Positions 34,001-47,146 of a DNA stretch of 64,000 bases are shown here, in pieces (the stretch's first letter is position 1; every line of letters begins with the position of its first letter). Source of the DNA: Numida meleagris (Eukaryota; Chordata; Aves; Galliformes; Numididae); contig NC_034422.1 of assembly GCF_002078875.1 (NCBI RefSeq), forward strand, positions 759,861-823,860, read 5' to 3'. The position numbers were made by a program, and so were the translations under genes. Below the pieces are notes generated by a model. It made no database searches. It had not been told where the DNA came from and worked only from the letters and a program-made list of their open reading frames with translations.

Positions 34001-36600
34001 TGGACGGGTGCTCTCTTTTCTTTGACCAAGCGGTAACGTTCACATGCAAAAGCCGGATTCCGCAGATCAAGACCTGCATAAAACAAACACGAAGTCTGAA
34101 GATCGTGTTGTAAAACTGCCTGTCTTATATATTCCATGTTAATCAAGTTATCCTGTATCTTTTTTGATTCTTTTGGTAACACTGTCTTCGTACTTACATG
34201 TGTGTTTTTATTCTCCTTCCTATGCCTTTTGATACAGAAATGGATAGAGCATGCTGTTTGGACTAGGCGTAGTGCTGGGACAAGGAGTTAATTGTGTATT
34301 GCTAGGTTGTCCTGAACCGTTTTGTGATTAATGCTAAAAGACTCTGTGGCCTCTTGACAGTAAATGGTGTTTGCACGGTATCGTAACTTTCAATTGCTAT
34401 TTTAAGCCATTCTGTATTGTATCAGTTTCCATAACTTTCTGTGCTGTGGTTATTTTTCAAGCTTCATCTCTGGCGATTCGTATTTGTGTGATGTATGAGA
34501 AAATATACAGAACACTGATGATTCGCTGGTGATGCAAAGAAGCTGACTTTTCTAAATCATTGTGCCTTAAAATATCATGAACACTATGCATGCCAGAAAC
34601 TTCCGTGGATGCCTCTGGAGAGTTGTCTTCAGGTCTCAAGTACTGCTTGCAAGTATTCCTAGCACAGGCGTTTTTAGCTCCCAGCTGCGTGGTGGCATGT
34701 ACCCAACCTTTTATATACCATAACACTAATTTCATGGAGGTTTTGTAATAAACTGTATCAGTGTGAAAAAGATGAATTCTGGGGTGATTTTTGTTTTCTG
34801 CCTTTCTCTTTTATATTTTTTTAGATAATCTGTGAATTGTACTGTTGTAATGCAGAATGTCTTCAAAGGAATCATAGTCCTTAGCCTGAAGAATGAAAGG
34901 CTCCTCTGGAATTTGCTATTGTGATTTCATGTCAAAGCACCTTTCCAAACGTTCTAACTGGAAGTTAGGCAGCAAGTCTTCACATCTGCTTTTGCTGTTG
35001 TTTCTGCAAAACTTAGTGTGCATCTACTGACCCTGGCCGTGTCTGTAAATACCTTGGAAAATCGGATCTCACGCCTCAGTTTGTGAATTCATGGCTTGCT
35101 GTTTCCTTTGTGCCGTTACTGAGTGCATGGCTCTATGCATGCTTTTGTAGTCCTGTGTGGCTCATGTGCATGTAAGTGTAGATTGTTTTGCAAATATGGG
35201 GTTGAGATGCTTTGTCTTCTGTACTATGTTGGAGTGTCTGTCATGTTGCTGCTAGCCCTAATTGTGCTGTCTAGCAATGAGTGTTTAATCTAGACAGACT
35301 TCACAAAAGGCTTGCATCACCAGGGTGCGTATTTGGCCCGTGGACTTAAACTGCATAAAATGGACATAATGTTGTTATCATGGCTCTGATGAAGTTGAAA
35401 GAAGAAATGAGGTGGCGGATTTGTTTTCAGTGGCAGGGCTGCTTCAGGCTTTACGGAGATTTGAATGTTAAACGTGTCTGTCAAGGGAGGCAAGGTGAGA
35501 GCTTTAACTGCAAGCATCCTGTTTCACGTGGGTTGCGTGCCCTTATGTGTGCCTTTGTTTTCCTTCCAGAATTTTGCAGCGTATTTTGCAACCTTCTCCA
35601 AACGATGCTCTGTCCTTTTGTGCGTGTGAAAGAACAGCCACACCCTTCCCCAAACCAAGGCGTTCTGTTGCATACCAAGTTAGCTTCCTGAGCCAAGGTA
35701 ACATGAAAGATTCATCTTGCAAAAGGAACTAGGACGATGGGGAAGCAGGCTGTTAAAAGCATCTCATCTTTAATTCTGTTTTTAAAAGAATAGGGCTGGT
35801 TTTCCTCTTTTCAAAGCAAAGCCTTGAAATTCACTGTCACAGTTCCAGACTGGACCTCTTACCAACCGGGAGCAGCCACCGATTATTGATCTGTTGTCTT
35901 TGCCTCCTCCTGGCTTGTGAATTGCACCTGCAGTGCTTGGGCTCAATCCCTGACATTCACAGTACTGCGCGCTTTCCTTTCAAAACGGGCTTCATATTTA
36001 CGCACATCTAACATACTGTCTGCTGTTAATCTTCAGCTGCTTTTGAGCTCATTTTTTTACAGTACCTCACAGCTCAATGGGGGCTGTGTATTCCTTAAGC
36101 CAAGCTGCTGCACTGAGGCTCTCTGCAGAGCTTCCTGGCCGGTGCCAGCAGTGCCTGGGCTGCAGGAGTCCCCTCGGCCCGGCCTTCCCCAGGCAGCTGT
36201 TGGCCAGCAGACGAAGGACTGGTGCTGACCTGCTGTGATGGCTGCTGGGCAGGATCGAGGAGCAGGCGCCTGAAGTCCTTCTGGTCTCCATTAGATTTAA
36301 AGCGCTGTGGCAGACTAATGCAGCTCCTGAATGGCCGACTGGGTCATTGGGCCTTTAATTGCGGTGTGGAGTTTGATGGTCTGTGGCTGTCCGATCTATA
36401 AAAACAAGGGAGTATGCTAACAAGTCATGAAATACTGTCTCTAATGCTTTGACTGGATTGCTAAAAGCAATTTGGGAGCACGTTAATGGGTTTTTAAATC
36501 TTACATGCCTAGGACTGCCAGCTGCTGGTTTTGGAAGCACCTCCTTGTTTGGGTGCAAGGGATGTTTTCAGTGAGCAGGTGGAAGAAACGATGAGAAATG
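31100..36600. other. Inter-septin region, mostly no gene recognised
   Basis: AT-rich sequence upstream of the predicted minus-strand gene and downstream of the septin-2-like gene. It holds AATAAA at 34747-34752 in + orientation and a 76-codon minus ORF at 34137-33907. It probably contains the missing first exon(s) of the minus-strand gene, but I cannot place them. Confidence 0.4.
33907..34137 (-). CDS. Possible minus-strand exon or small ORF (76 codons)
   Basis: An ATG-initiated open frame contains LDLRNPAFACERYRLVKEKR. A strong acceptor (tcgtgtttgttttatgcag) lies inside it at 34078, just before the LDLRNP segment. It could be an upstream exon of the predicted minus-strand gene, but no good donor in a matching phase follows, so linkage fails on what I can see. 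A chance ORF is equally possible. Confidence 0.2.
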   Translation of the reverse strand: MEYIRQAVLQHDLQTSCLFYAGLDLRNPAFACERYRLVKEKRAPVHTELYAAANKSGKQTALEKTNSHTASMVLAP

Positions 36601-37193
36601 CTGTGATGACTGCAAGGATCGGAGAATAGCAGCGGTTTTGTTCCACGGTGGGGGACTGTCCTTGTGCTCGTGCAGGCAGCAGCAGCCCGGGGTTGTCCCG
36701 TGCTGCGCTCGGTGGAGTTACGGAGCTGTCCTGGCAGGGGGAAGAAGCGGCCCGTCCCGGGGGCTGGGGGCTGCCCCGCGCCTCGCACCGTGGTAGTTCA
36801 GTTGAGGTTCCTTGGCTGTGCTTCAGTCGTAGGCTCGCGCCTCTTTTGGAGCGTTCTAAATCCGTTCGAGCTCTCTCCTGCCGCCTCCTCCCGTTATTCT
36901 GGCAGCTTTACCTAGAATAACTTTCAGTGTTGCTCTTAAAATGGCTCACTGGCAACGGCGCCCGTTCCTGCTCCGCGGAGTACGTTTGCGGAGCGATTCA
37001 GTCCTTCCCCCGGTATTTCGAGCCGCTAAATCTGGAACCGCGTTCCCTATTTCTTCCCTTGGATTTTTACGTTGTCCTTGGTGTCTCCCGCGTTCCGCTT
37101 GCCGTGCGAGCGCAGAGCGCTTCCCGTGGCGGCCCCGAGCCCCGGCGCAGCGCACACGTGCGGGTCCGGGGCTGCGGGTCCGGGGGTGCCGGG

Positions 37194-37318
37194 NNNNNNN
37201 NNNNNNNNNNNNNNNNNNNNNNNNNNNNNNNNNNNNNNNNNNNNNNNNNNNNNNNNNNNNNNNNNNNNNNNNNNNNNNNNNNNNNNNNNNNNNNNNNNNN
37301 NNNNNNNNNNNNNNNNNN
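37194..37318. other. Assembly gap (125 N)
   Basis: Unsequenced run inside the CpG island, 33 bases upstream of the SEPT5 start codon. Flanks are extremely GC-rich, a typical cause of dropout. The true gap length is unknown. Confidence 0.99.
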
Positions 37319-37351
37319 GCGCCGCGCTCCCGGCCGGGCAGGGCCGGCACC

Positions 37352-37394
37352 ATGAGCACCGGCACGCGCTACAAGAGCAAGCCGCTCAACCCAG
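37352..37394 (+). CDS. SEPT5: SEPT5 first coding exon (canonical N-terminus)
   Basis: Septin-5 is a GTP-binding septin of the SEPT2 subgroup that associates with syntaxin and vesicles and tempers exocytosis in neurons and platelets. ATG (ccggcaccatgag, good Kozak context) starts MSTGTRYKSKPLNP plus one base, with donor cag|gtgagg. Joined to the micro-exon at 37541 it gives MSTGTRYKSKPLNPEEKQ. From family knowledge, human SEPT5 begins with the same-length 18-residue MSTG.RYKSK...PE.KQ stretch before its DIDKQYVGF segment. The common GTPase exons are not in this window, so the gene is 5'-partial here. Confidence 0.85.
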
Positions 37395-37540
37395 GTGAGG
37401 CGGCGGGGACGCGCGGCCGCTCCGCCCCGGGGCCCGCCGCAGCCCTCACGCCTCGGTCTCTTTTCTTTTTCTCTTCCCGACGCCGGCTTCCTCCGCGGGC
37501 ATCCCGCCCTCGCCGCCCCGCTCCCGCTCCCGCCCCGCAG

Positions 37541-37551
37541 AGGAGAAGCAG
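37541..37551 (+). CDS. SEPT5: SEPT5 micro-exon 2 (11 nt)
   Basis: Acceptor cccgctcccgccccgcag and donor cag|gtaggt bound the 11 bases aggagaagcag. With the last base of exon 1 they read EEKQ and end in phase 0, exactly where the SEPT5 variable N-terminus meets the shared core. Too short for any ORF caller. Confidence 0.8.
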
Positions 37552-39289
37552 GTAGGTGGGCTCCGTGCGAGCCGCTCCGCCGCGTGCATCCGGGAAACGG
37601 GCGTTCCGCTCGCTGCGTCGCCCCCGATTTGGTTTCTTTCTTTATTTCTCCGGTGCCTTTGGGTGTGTCGCGTAGGCTCGGATGGAGGAAGGCGGCCCGG
37701 GGGCTGCGGGAGGCGTTTCGGCATCGGCGGAGCTGCGCGGCGCTGCCCGTGCTGCGGGAGGGAGCGGGGCTCCGCGCCGCGCGGCCGTGAGCGCTGGGAC
37801 GTGGGGGTGATGCAATCGGGTGACATCGGCAGGTTTCTTGGCTCACCGTTCGGTATTTGGAGGCGTTCGGGGCGTTTTACGGGAAGATTTTTTTCTCTGC
37901 GGAGATTGAACGTCTGCGTAAGCGGGAAGCAGCGGAGCGCCGTGCGGTCCGTCCCCGTGATGTAGGCGGCCCGCCGTACCCGGGCTCGGAGACGCCGTCC
38001 CGCGAGGGTGGGGCTGGAGGTGGCCGCTAACGCTGCCTTGTGGCGGGGAGAAGCCCCCGGCCTCGCCTGGCTCGTGCTCGTTTCTGGTTCCGCTTCCTCG
38101 CCGAGCAAACGTCGTCCCGAGCGGGGCAGTGGTACCGCGCAGCCTTCCCGGGCCGCAGCAGCAAGCGCGTTGTGCAGCACCTGGGGCGTTCGCCCGGCCC
38201 TGCCGGGAATGGTGCTCGCCTATAATGCAGGCATGGACGCCGAGAAGGTACCTGTGCGTTTTTGGGAGCTGCTGCTTGCAGTGAGAGAACAAAGTAAACC
38301 TAGTGGCAGTAGGATAATGGGGCTTTATCGGGTGCGTTTTTTCCTAAACTGCTGTATTTTTTGCCGGTATTATGTAGTTAGTTGTTAATATATTGCCATT
38401 ATTCCAATTCTTGTTGTATTTCTGGAGGAAACAATCTAGGCGGTGTTCTGAATTTGTAGGGAAAAAAGTCAGTGTAAACTGTGAACCGAAAGGGAGATTC
38501 GTGATCCAAAACACCATGCTGCTCTTTAGCTTATTTGTTTTGAAACAAAGAGCGAAGCAGGTACGTGTATAGCTCCTTTCTGCTCCTTCCCCGGGGTGGG
38601 AAGCGAGGAAGGCAGAGTACTTGGTTCTAGATACTATGTAATTCCTGAAGGCCTTTGTCACTCCGTGGGTGAGGGCGGCCGGAGCCCTGCCGCACCGTGT
38701 CAGAGGTTTGCTGCCGTGCTGAGCAGCGAGCAGGTCTGGTCTGACAAAGCCTGGTGGATTGCGGGTCTGTGCCGGCTGTGTTCCTTCGGGTGGCGGAGGC
38801 AAACCGAGCTGTGCATACAAAGCAATCTGCTGAAACGTGAGCGAGCGTGCAGGAGCACAAATGATGTCTGTATTGTTCGAGAGCAGGGATTTTCTTTCTG
38901 TGCTACCTTGTGCCGATCCGCATGCATCTGGCAGCAGGTACCAATTTGAAAGGCTTACTGAAGCTGCAATTCTTGCCAGAAGCGTTAAAAAAAATAAAAT
39001 ATATATCATATAAAAGAGCTAAGCATGGGCGGAACAATAAATTGCATGTAAGTAGCATAGCTTTCGGTAACATCTTGAGAGTATTAATGATTTGCTGAGT
39101 ACAAATAAAGGAACGATGTGGTGTCAGAGAATTTGTGTTCATCTTCCTTCATAGCGTGGCTGGGGCTGACGCGTTGTCTGGGGCCAAGGGTCTCTGATGT
39201 CTGGGTTTGACTCCCAAATGCTGGCTTTTATGAAGAGAAAACAACAGGATTTTCTCCATCTCCCTGATTCCCAGTTTTCCCACATTTTC

Positions 39290-39380
39290 CTCTTCTGATG
39301 TCAGCTCACATTTGGCGCCGAACTCGCTTGCCATTGATGTCAGTGGAGTTTTAGTCCTGGTCTCCATCCACCTTTCCAAG
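39290..39380. repeat. Possible old sauropsid interspersed repeat fragment
   Basis: The stretch ccattgatgtcagtggagtt resembles the ccattgacttcaatgggagt core of abundant old repeats in turtles, crocodilians and birds. Limits are unclear and similarity is short. Confidence 0.25.
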
Positions 39381-42300
39381 GGGAAGGGTTGTGGTTTAGG
39401 ACCCTGGGCCAGGAAAACCAGTTTCTGATCTGAAGCTGTACAGCAGCTTGCTTGGTGAGACCAAGCTCCTCACTGCAGCACTGCTCCAGCTGAGTTGGCT
39501 TCTCTCCTAGGGATTCAACGGGAGCACTCTTATGGGAGATTCTCCTGGTGGGGCATGGGAGGCAGACGAGCAGCTGCTAACAGCCGTGTACTGAAGAACA
39601 GAATGCGTGTAAGGGAAATGGAGCACTCTGTCAGAATACTCTTTTGACTCGAGAACCTAAAAGGGCAAGTGCAGCTGATGGACGCTGCCGAAGCCCAAGG
39701 TGTTGCTGTGGGAGTGCAGGTGAAACCTCCTAAGTACCTCGACAAACTGGAGCCTCCTGGCACGCTCCTGCAGAACATGCCTCCTGTTCCACGTTGGTGC
39801 GTTTGTTTGGGGTGTGACCTTGCCATGTTGCTGGATCTGGCTCCTGCTCACTCAGGCTCGTGTCTCTAATGCTTTCTGAAGTCTTTCTTCCTCTTTAGGT
39901 CAGCGGGATGGGAGCACCTCCTTCCCAAGTTGATCTCTCCACCCCATCAACTCCCAGAGCTGTTTGGGTGTGGGAGCAGAGGCGATCTGGTGGATCCAGT
40001 TCTTTCAGTGGGTTTGAAATTACAGGGCTGTGCCTCTTGTGTTCAGCTTGGTCCTTTTCTCCCCTTAAGCATATTTTGAAGCGGTCTGCTCCTCAGTAAA
40101 ACAGATACATGGAGGTACTGTATTTCAGGAAGATGCTGTGCAAATGGTTGTTTGGCTGAAAAAATGCTGTCAGTGTGAACCCAGGCACCGAGAACTCCTG
40201 AATTTGTTGCCTTTTTGTCTGTTTTTGAGATTCAAAATGTATAGCTTTTAGTATTCCTTAGGGAAAAAACAACAACAAAACTGGGAGATTTTCATTGTTC
40301 CTGGAACAGTAGATATTACAAAAGCAGAGACCTCTCCTGTCTAAAATGGCAGCTATGCTAAAATAGAGCATCAATTTCAGGCCAACCTTCAACCCAGTCC
40401 TGCCTTCTCAGATAGCTTTGGCAGGTGGAAATCCCCCACTTCCCCGTTAGCCGGTACTGAGCCACGGCCTTCTCCTTTTATGGTGAGAAGAACCCAGAGG
40501 GGCTCACGAGAACTGTGTGAGCTGCTCTGAGGGCCGTGCCCTGCGTAGCGCAGAGGTACCGAGGCGTTCCTGGGTGCTGTGTGGTGCATCCAGCAGCGCT
40601 GCGGTGCGGGCAGGGCATCGTGACGGAGAGCAGAGCAGGAGGAGCGGTGACTCCCGTGTCCTGAGCTTGGTGAGGATGACCTTAATGCCACCCTTGATCT
40701 CTGTGTAGACGTGTATGTGATGACAATTGATTAGCTGAGTTTTGTGTAGTAGATGATGAAATGTACTGCGTGAGTGATAGGTTCAGATGTACAGCAGCTT
40801 GCTTCTGGGCAGTTCCTGGTCTTTATGGAATTGTGACCAAGTCTGTGCTGGAGCAGCTTGGAGGGCTCCTACCTGTGTTAGATGTCTGCAGCATTTTTAC
40901 ATTTTTATCTTCCGTTTAAGCATTTTCCTTAAAAGAACTGCTTTTGTGATCTTGAGACTTGGGGAAAGTTCTGCTTGTTTGTACCTGTGCTTGTGCAGGA
41001 ACACATGGAAGTTGGAAGACAGCAGAGTGCACTTCTCAGGGTTAACGCTGTGATTTTATAGTTGTGACTCTTTGAGTCATTGGGAGGGGCAGTAGGGATC
41101 TGTTCCTGTGCACAAGTCTGACACAATCTGTATCCATTCGAATGGAGTGGGTTGTGGTGAGGGTGTTTTTGCTAGCAGGAAGCAAGGTTTTATGTTTGCA
41201 GCTGGCGTGGGGGATATTTCACCACAGCTGGATTGTCTCCCACTGCTGCAGATTGCCCTGGGTGAGGCTGCTTCACTTTGACTCTCCATGCTAAAGTCTC
41301 TTCCAACCGATGTGTTTTCCAGCCTTGGTCTTACATCCTGGCTCCTGAGACATGCCTGCCAGAAAGGGAGCCGTGCGTTAGTCACAGGCTCTAGAGGTAG
41401 ATACTGGAAACACTTAAAGCAGCACATCTCTGCTTGTTTTTCTGTTGTCCCAGTGTATCTTGGCCAGACATAGCGTTGGGGTGGAAGCTTTTACTTCTCT
41501 GTATAAAGCCTTGAGTGTCTTATTCATTTTTTTTTTTTTAAAGCCAAATTCAAAAGGCAGTGTTGGTTCCTTGCCCTCCAGACTGGGCAGGGGCTCAGTG
41601 CTCAGCACAGCGTGTCCAGAGCCGGGTGGGACTGCAGCAGGTCCTGGGGCTCAGCCCCGTGGCTTCCTGCCCTGCCTCTATCTAACCAGCCCTGCTGCAG
41701 GCGGCCCCGTGTCCCATAGATGGATTATTCTGGGCTCAGGAGGTGAGCTCCATCCTGGGCGCTTTGGCTTCTTTTAAATATTTTTTCCTTCTTTTTTCTG
41801 CTTGGCTTCTTGGAAAAGGACTGTAAAAGCAGGTCAGCACATGGCTACTTAGAGAAACAGAACTGCTGGAGAGCTGGGCACAGCCTGCCTCCTGCTGCCG
41901 CTGTTCTCGCTCTTCAATTATTTATGCTCCAAATGGGTAAAATGGTCGTCAGCACAGGGCAGGGGAGAGGTTCAGCCTGCTCAGTGCTACTAGCAATATG
42001 CAGTTTATGAAAAGGAGGTGTCCCTTGAGCGGGGATTTTTGTCCCTTGAATTTCCATGAACTGCTTGGCTACTTACATGCGAGTCCAAAATTCTGCTGTT
42101 CTTGTGTGAATTGTGCAGGGCCGTTTCGGGCACGTTAGCCAGTGTGTGACAGATGTTGGGGCCTGATGCTAGCGAAGAGTTAGCAACCGTCGTTTAACCC
42201 CAAGAGACTTGTGACACTGTTGCTCAGCTGCTGGGTTGCGTCGTGCTGGGACGTTACGAAAGGCGGTTCATAATTGCAGAGGCAAAAGCGTTGCTGCCAT

Positions 42301-45300
42301 CTAAATAAGGAGAAACCCAGTCCCTGGATACTTTCAAGCCTCCAAAGCCCCGGAGTCTCTTACAAGCTCCTAATGCTCTCAGAAATGATACTAGCTTCAC
42401 GTGGATCCTGTTCTTTGCATGGCTATTGTAGTAGGAAATAAATTTAATGTGTTATACCAGTCCTGTCCCACCCTTTGAGCAGAGAAGCAACAAGGGAGTT
42501 CAGTGTCTTCTGGAGCACACGCATCCACCCTCAGCGTGGGTCTAAGTTGCTGGTTGTTAAATACCCCATACAGTGGGCGTGCTGGGGGCTGTGCGTTCAG
42601 CCAGCTGGCTGCTCACTGTGCTGGGCCAGGTTGGGTCCCTGCCGTGGGTCTTTGGAGCTTTGCTAAATGAGTTTTAAATGTTCAGCCCGAGGGGTTTCCC
42701 CAGCAGCTTTGGGTCACCCCGCAGCTGCAGTGGTAGCTGCTGTAACTGTGCTGCTGCCAGACAGAGCCCGCGTGCACCAAATCCAAGCCTGGAGAGCTCT
42801 GCCCCATCTTGGATACTTCAAGCACTTCTTGCTGAGATAACTGTTAACTCAGCCAGGAGGGTTTCTCTCTTGTTTCTCTTCCAGCTCAAGTGATTTCTGG
42901 GCTACTTTTTTTCTGGATAGCAGCGTGTGAAGTGAAGGGCACCTTCCTTGCCTACCTTCACAGCTTCTTGCCTGACCAGCAGTAGGTCTTCATCCCCTTC
43001 CTGCCCCAGACAGAGATTTCCTTGGGCTGTGATATCTCGCAGAATATTCCTCCAGTTCTCAAGAAGGAAATGTATGACATCTCTGATAGACACGCTGTGT
43101 GACTTCAGAGTTCCATGAAGCTTATGCAAGTTGTTTCATAGCATGCTGGAATAACTCCATGCGGGCTGGATTTTGCCTGTGTGTGTATGTCTGCAGTGCG
43201 GTTAGCCTCGAAGCACAGGAAGAATGTTTGTCTGCTGTTATGCGTTCCTTTTGTCCCACAGAATCGTCCCTGGAGCTGTGAAGAAGTTAGCAGTCGTTGT
43301 GTTCCCACAGTGATGTTCAGAAGCTGGATTTGTGTGTGGTGCATCAGAAGAGCTGGGATCAGATCCCAGAACATGTGCTTCTCGTCAGTATGCGTGCTGC
43401 TGTTCATCCACGACTTGGTATCCCATGAATGCTGTTTAAATGAGTAGTGGAAGGTGGTGCTGAGTGCTGGCAGGAACGATTTGTGTCTGTGGTGCTGCCC
43501 AGAGTGGCTGGACTGTGGAAAGCAAAGGAGATCTTTTGTTGCTCCCAACTCAAGTGAAGAGTCCTCGATGTCTTGAGGGCTGAATGGATTAGTATTCTTT
43601 ATTCCCCCCCTCTTGTATGAGTGCATTTCCAGTGCATTAATTAAAATGTTACAGCTTGCTCACACTTAGCTCTAGGCTCTGCAGCGCCTTCCCCTGGGCT
43701 GTCGCTCCCAGCCCCTGCCCGTGGGTCTGTTACCCCGAGCACTGTCACAGGGCTGGCAGGGGAGCGTGCCCAGGGCTGCAGCAAAGCTTGGCTCAATGTT
43801 GGCCGAGAGGAGCTGAAGAGGAAGTGAAACCCTGCACAAGCATCTGCAAGGCTGTAATGCCAAGAGGGGGAGGCGAATTGTTTAGCTTTAGTACAACTGT
43901 CTACTCCTGAAGTCCAAAAAAAATGTTGTTTCTCTTTTTTTTTAAAGAGAAGTCTGGAGTTCATTTCTTGAAGAAGATGTAGCTATAGTTCAGGGATGCT
44001 TGAGGTGGCAGGCACCCTGCTGGTTGCAGCTGGGCAGCCCTCAGTTGCTGTGCATGGCAGCATGAGGTGCTGGGGATCTCACGCTGTGCTTCATGCTCAT
44101 GGTGGGGTCTGTGAGGTGTGAGCCGGTCGCCAGTGGAGCTGTAAGTCGGTCAGAGGTGGGAAGCCCTTGACTAGAGTTTAGCTCTGGCTGTTCTCGCACT
44201 TCTTGGGCTGCTTCTCTGCACAGCTGCACTAGCTGACAGCAGAAGAGCCTGTGCCAGTGCTGGAGCTCTCACCCTGAGGTTAATGCTGGGGAGACGGGAG
44301 CAGCCTGGTGGCTGGCCCACCCCGGTCCTCCAGCGCTGTACTGCGCATCTGCTCGGAGCCACACTCCTTTGCTTGCCAGCTTTGTTCGGCTCAGATCTTT
44401 GCTCTTCCTGGGAACTTTGGGAGTGCCCTGTTTGTTTTGAAGCTCGTTATCAAGAGCATCCAGGGTGTGCGCGGAGCCCTGGGATGGCCTGCCTCTGCCT
44501 GACCCCGCCCGGGGCAGCTGCTGCTGCTCCCCTGGAATGACTTCTGGCTTGGGAACCGGGAGCTGGGAGTGCAGTCCTAGCAAATAAACCGCAGGAGCAT
44601 GAGTGCTGGCTGCTGGAGCCGGGCCACGGGGAGCCAGCTCAGCCTGCTGACCTCTGGATATTCTCGGTGCAGAAGCGAGGGAGGGGAAGAAAAGATCCAC
44701 TGGGCTTGTGGGAAAAGAGGCTTCGAGGGCTTGATGTCTTCCTTCTGCTTTCTGTGAGGCAAAGCCCATGGATACAGCTGTGATCTGCGCTGCTGTGACT
44801 GTTCCATTTTGCCTTGCAGACCCCTGAGCTATGTGAGCACGCAAAGAGCAGGCCTTTCCCTGCTTTAGTTTGCATTACCGTTATTTTTAAGATCACTTCC
44901 CAGACAAATCACTTCACTTTCAGCAATTTGTAATGTCTCCTGGCTATTCTCTCAGCATGGAAACTGTTCGAACCCTGCCTGCTATGCTGAGCTCATTCTT
45001 GCCATGATGCACACACGTGAAGTCTCTTACCTCCACTTTTAAAATAAATTACACACTACATAAATTACATATCCAGGTGAAACTTGAGTCACAAAGCTGA
45101 ATGTCTGCTGTCAGCCTGCCCGTGTTGTCCCGCTGGCTCTGCGTAGTTTAAAGCTCTCCTGAGTCTCTGCACTGAGTGTTAAATGGTGTGAAGTGCTGTG
45201 AGTGTAGAATTGGAGATGCCTATCTGGACCAAGAGTAATTTCCCTTTGCCCAAAGGCCTGCTGTAAAAAACAGCAGAGATGTTTATGGCCCTTAGGATGC

Positions 45301-47125
45301 TATAGATTCTCTGAGCTGCTCAGAGGAGCTGGTGAGGCAGCAATGGAAGGAGCATCACAGCCTCTGGAGCTGGTATTTGCCCTGGTTTCTGGGGAATGGC
45401 TTGCAGCAAAGTCCTGCTTCTGTGATGGTGCAGTACTGAGATGAGCAAGTGTGTGATCACAGCAGTAAGAGGGGGGGATGCTGTCTGAGAGCATCTCTTC
45501 TCTCCCAGAGGCTGCATGTGCATCCCTGCGTTGATGGCTCCCGCACCGTGGCTGGGGCAGTGCTCCGGCTCCCTTAGCTGGATGGAGCACGTTGGAAGGG
45601 AAGCTGCTCGTGCCTTGCTCCTGAGTTTAATACTTTGCCATTTGTCTGCTTACTTTCAAGAACTCTCCTTCCCTTGAAAGGAGCACTTGACAAAGTGTGT
45701 ATTTATGAGGGAAGCAGGTATTAGAGCAGACAGTTATTTAACAGGACTCGGTGCTTATTCTGGGCAGTTAATCCTGGCACATGCTTGGGAAGGACTCCAG
45801 GTCCACGGAGCAGCTGAGTGCTCTGCTCTAGTCTGCCAGAAACCCTGGGGCTGCTGCAGAGGCGAGAAAGCCAGAGGTAGGTTTTGTACATACACCTCAG
45901 TACTGTCACTCTGATCTGTTTGGGATCCTCTGAAGCACCACTCCTGTGGGCAGAATGTGTTTTTGGGGAGCAGGAGTGTGTCCTTGCCACTCGGATAAGC
46001 GTTGCCTGGCCTGCCCCACCACATGAGCTCACACCATTTGATTTCACAGGAATGTAAATGAAGCCAAACCAACTGGATGGAGCTTGGTGTTCCTCCTCCT
46101 CAGTGCCTGCTCTATTCGGCCTGCTGGTCCTCGCACAGCAAGGCTGCGTGCCATCTCGTAGCTGTGTGATGGCATTATTTTCAGCAGCCCTCATTAATGT
46201 CAGTGAAAGCTTTTCTGTTTGAGCTGGTAGGGCCACTCCACAGCAGCTGCTCAGAGGCTCTGGCCAGTGCCAGGCGTTCCGCTGCCCCGTTTGAATGGCC
46301 AGTGTCATTTGAACATCTCCCCGCTCCTCCTGTGGTCGCAGTGTCATGGGCAGGTGTTGGTCAATAGCGGAATTGTTCTCTTGGTAAACAAGTGATGGTG
46401 TTACCGGAGTTGTCCTTCATGTAGCAGCAGTGCAGGGCGTGCGTGGGATCGCTAACGAGGGACATCGCGAGGCTTGTTGGTCTGAAAGCTTCAGGAACCA
46501 TCTTATTTTTCTCTGCAAAGTGTGTAGATGTTCGTTCATGTATGCTGTTTTGCGCTGCATCCTCCTCTTGGACGCGTTTGGTACTGAAGCGTGTCCTGGC
46601 CGGGTGCAGCTCGCAGCGCAGTGGTGGGCATTTTGAAGAGCTCCGCTCCTGTCCGTCGTGACGTTACCCACAGCGGGTGCCCTGGAATCGCCTGGGTGAG
46701 GCCCTGCTCTTGCTTCCTTGGACATCCCCTTTTGTATACCAAGGGCTGAGATAATTTGTGGGGACCTGTGCACATCTGGCATGCAGAGCCTGTTTCTTGG
46801 GGGTTTACGACTTCCCTTAATGCAAAAGAGCCTACTTTTCTTTCTTTATTATTTTTCAAAAAAGCCTGAGGTGTGCACCCACCTCTTGGCTAGCGTGCTG
46901 CACCAGTAGGCCGGTTGTGCCTTTCCTACGCCAGAGAAAACAGATCTCGCTTCGTATTCCTAAAGCAGTGGTTTATAAATGAGCCTGAAAAGAAAAACTG
47001 ATTTCCTTGCATAGGGCAAAATTGCATCAGAGAAGAATTCTATCAAAATTTCGTAAGTCTGGGCCGTGAGTTAGGCCTGACACCGCTGACTTGACTGTGC
47101 GCCCATAGCACCAGAGCCCCTCTGT

Positions 47126-47146
47126 CCTGGCCCTGGCCCTGGCCCT
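47126..47146 (+). repeat. CCTGGC hexamer tandem repeat (3.5 copies)
   Basis: Perfect cctggc cctggc cctggc cct within the SEPT5 intron. Confidence 0.8.

Larger units (their letters stand above)
36650..38230. promoter_or_regulatory. SEPT5: CpG island, SEPT5 upstream promoter
   Basis: CpG-dense, GC-rich sequence surrounds the first SEPT5 coding exon and extends about 0.8 kb to either side. It is interrupted by the N gap, which likely hides the 5'-UTR and core promoter. Long open frames on both strands here are compositional. Confidence 0.75.

Noticed and set aside
33984..34770. Terminal non-coding exon of the septin-2-like gene (acceptor ttttgttcgcag, AATAAA at 34747)
   Set aside because: Possible, but nearer poly(A) signals exist at 27557 and 27696, and the intervening DNA better fits a minus-strand gene. 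Kept only as a finding.
36355..36558. 67-codon minus ORF near the SEPT5 island as first exon of the minus-strand gene
   Set aside because: Acceptor-like site but no strong donor, and no phase link to 31083 could be shown.
36927..37846. Long ORFs on both strands across the N gap
   Set aside because: They are read through N bases and stop-poor CpG-island sequence. Only the SEPT5 exon and micro-exon have homology and splice support.
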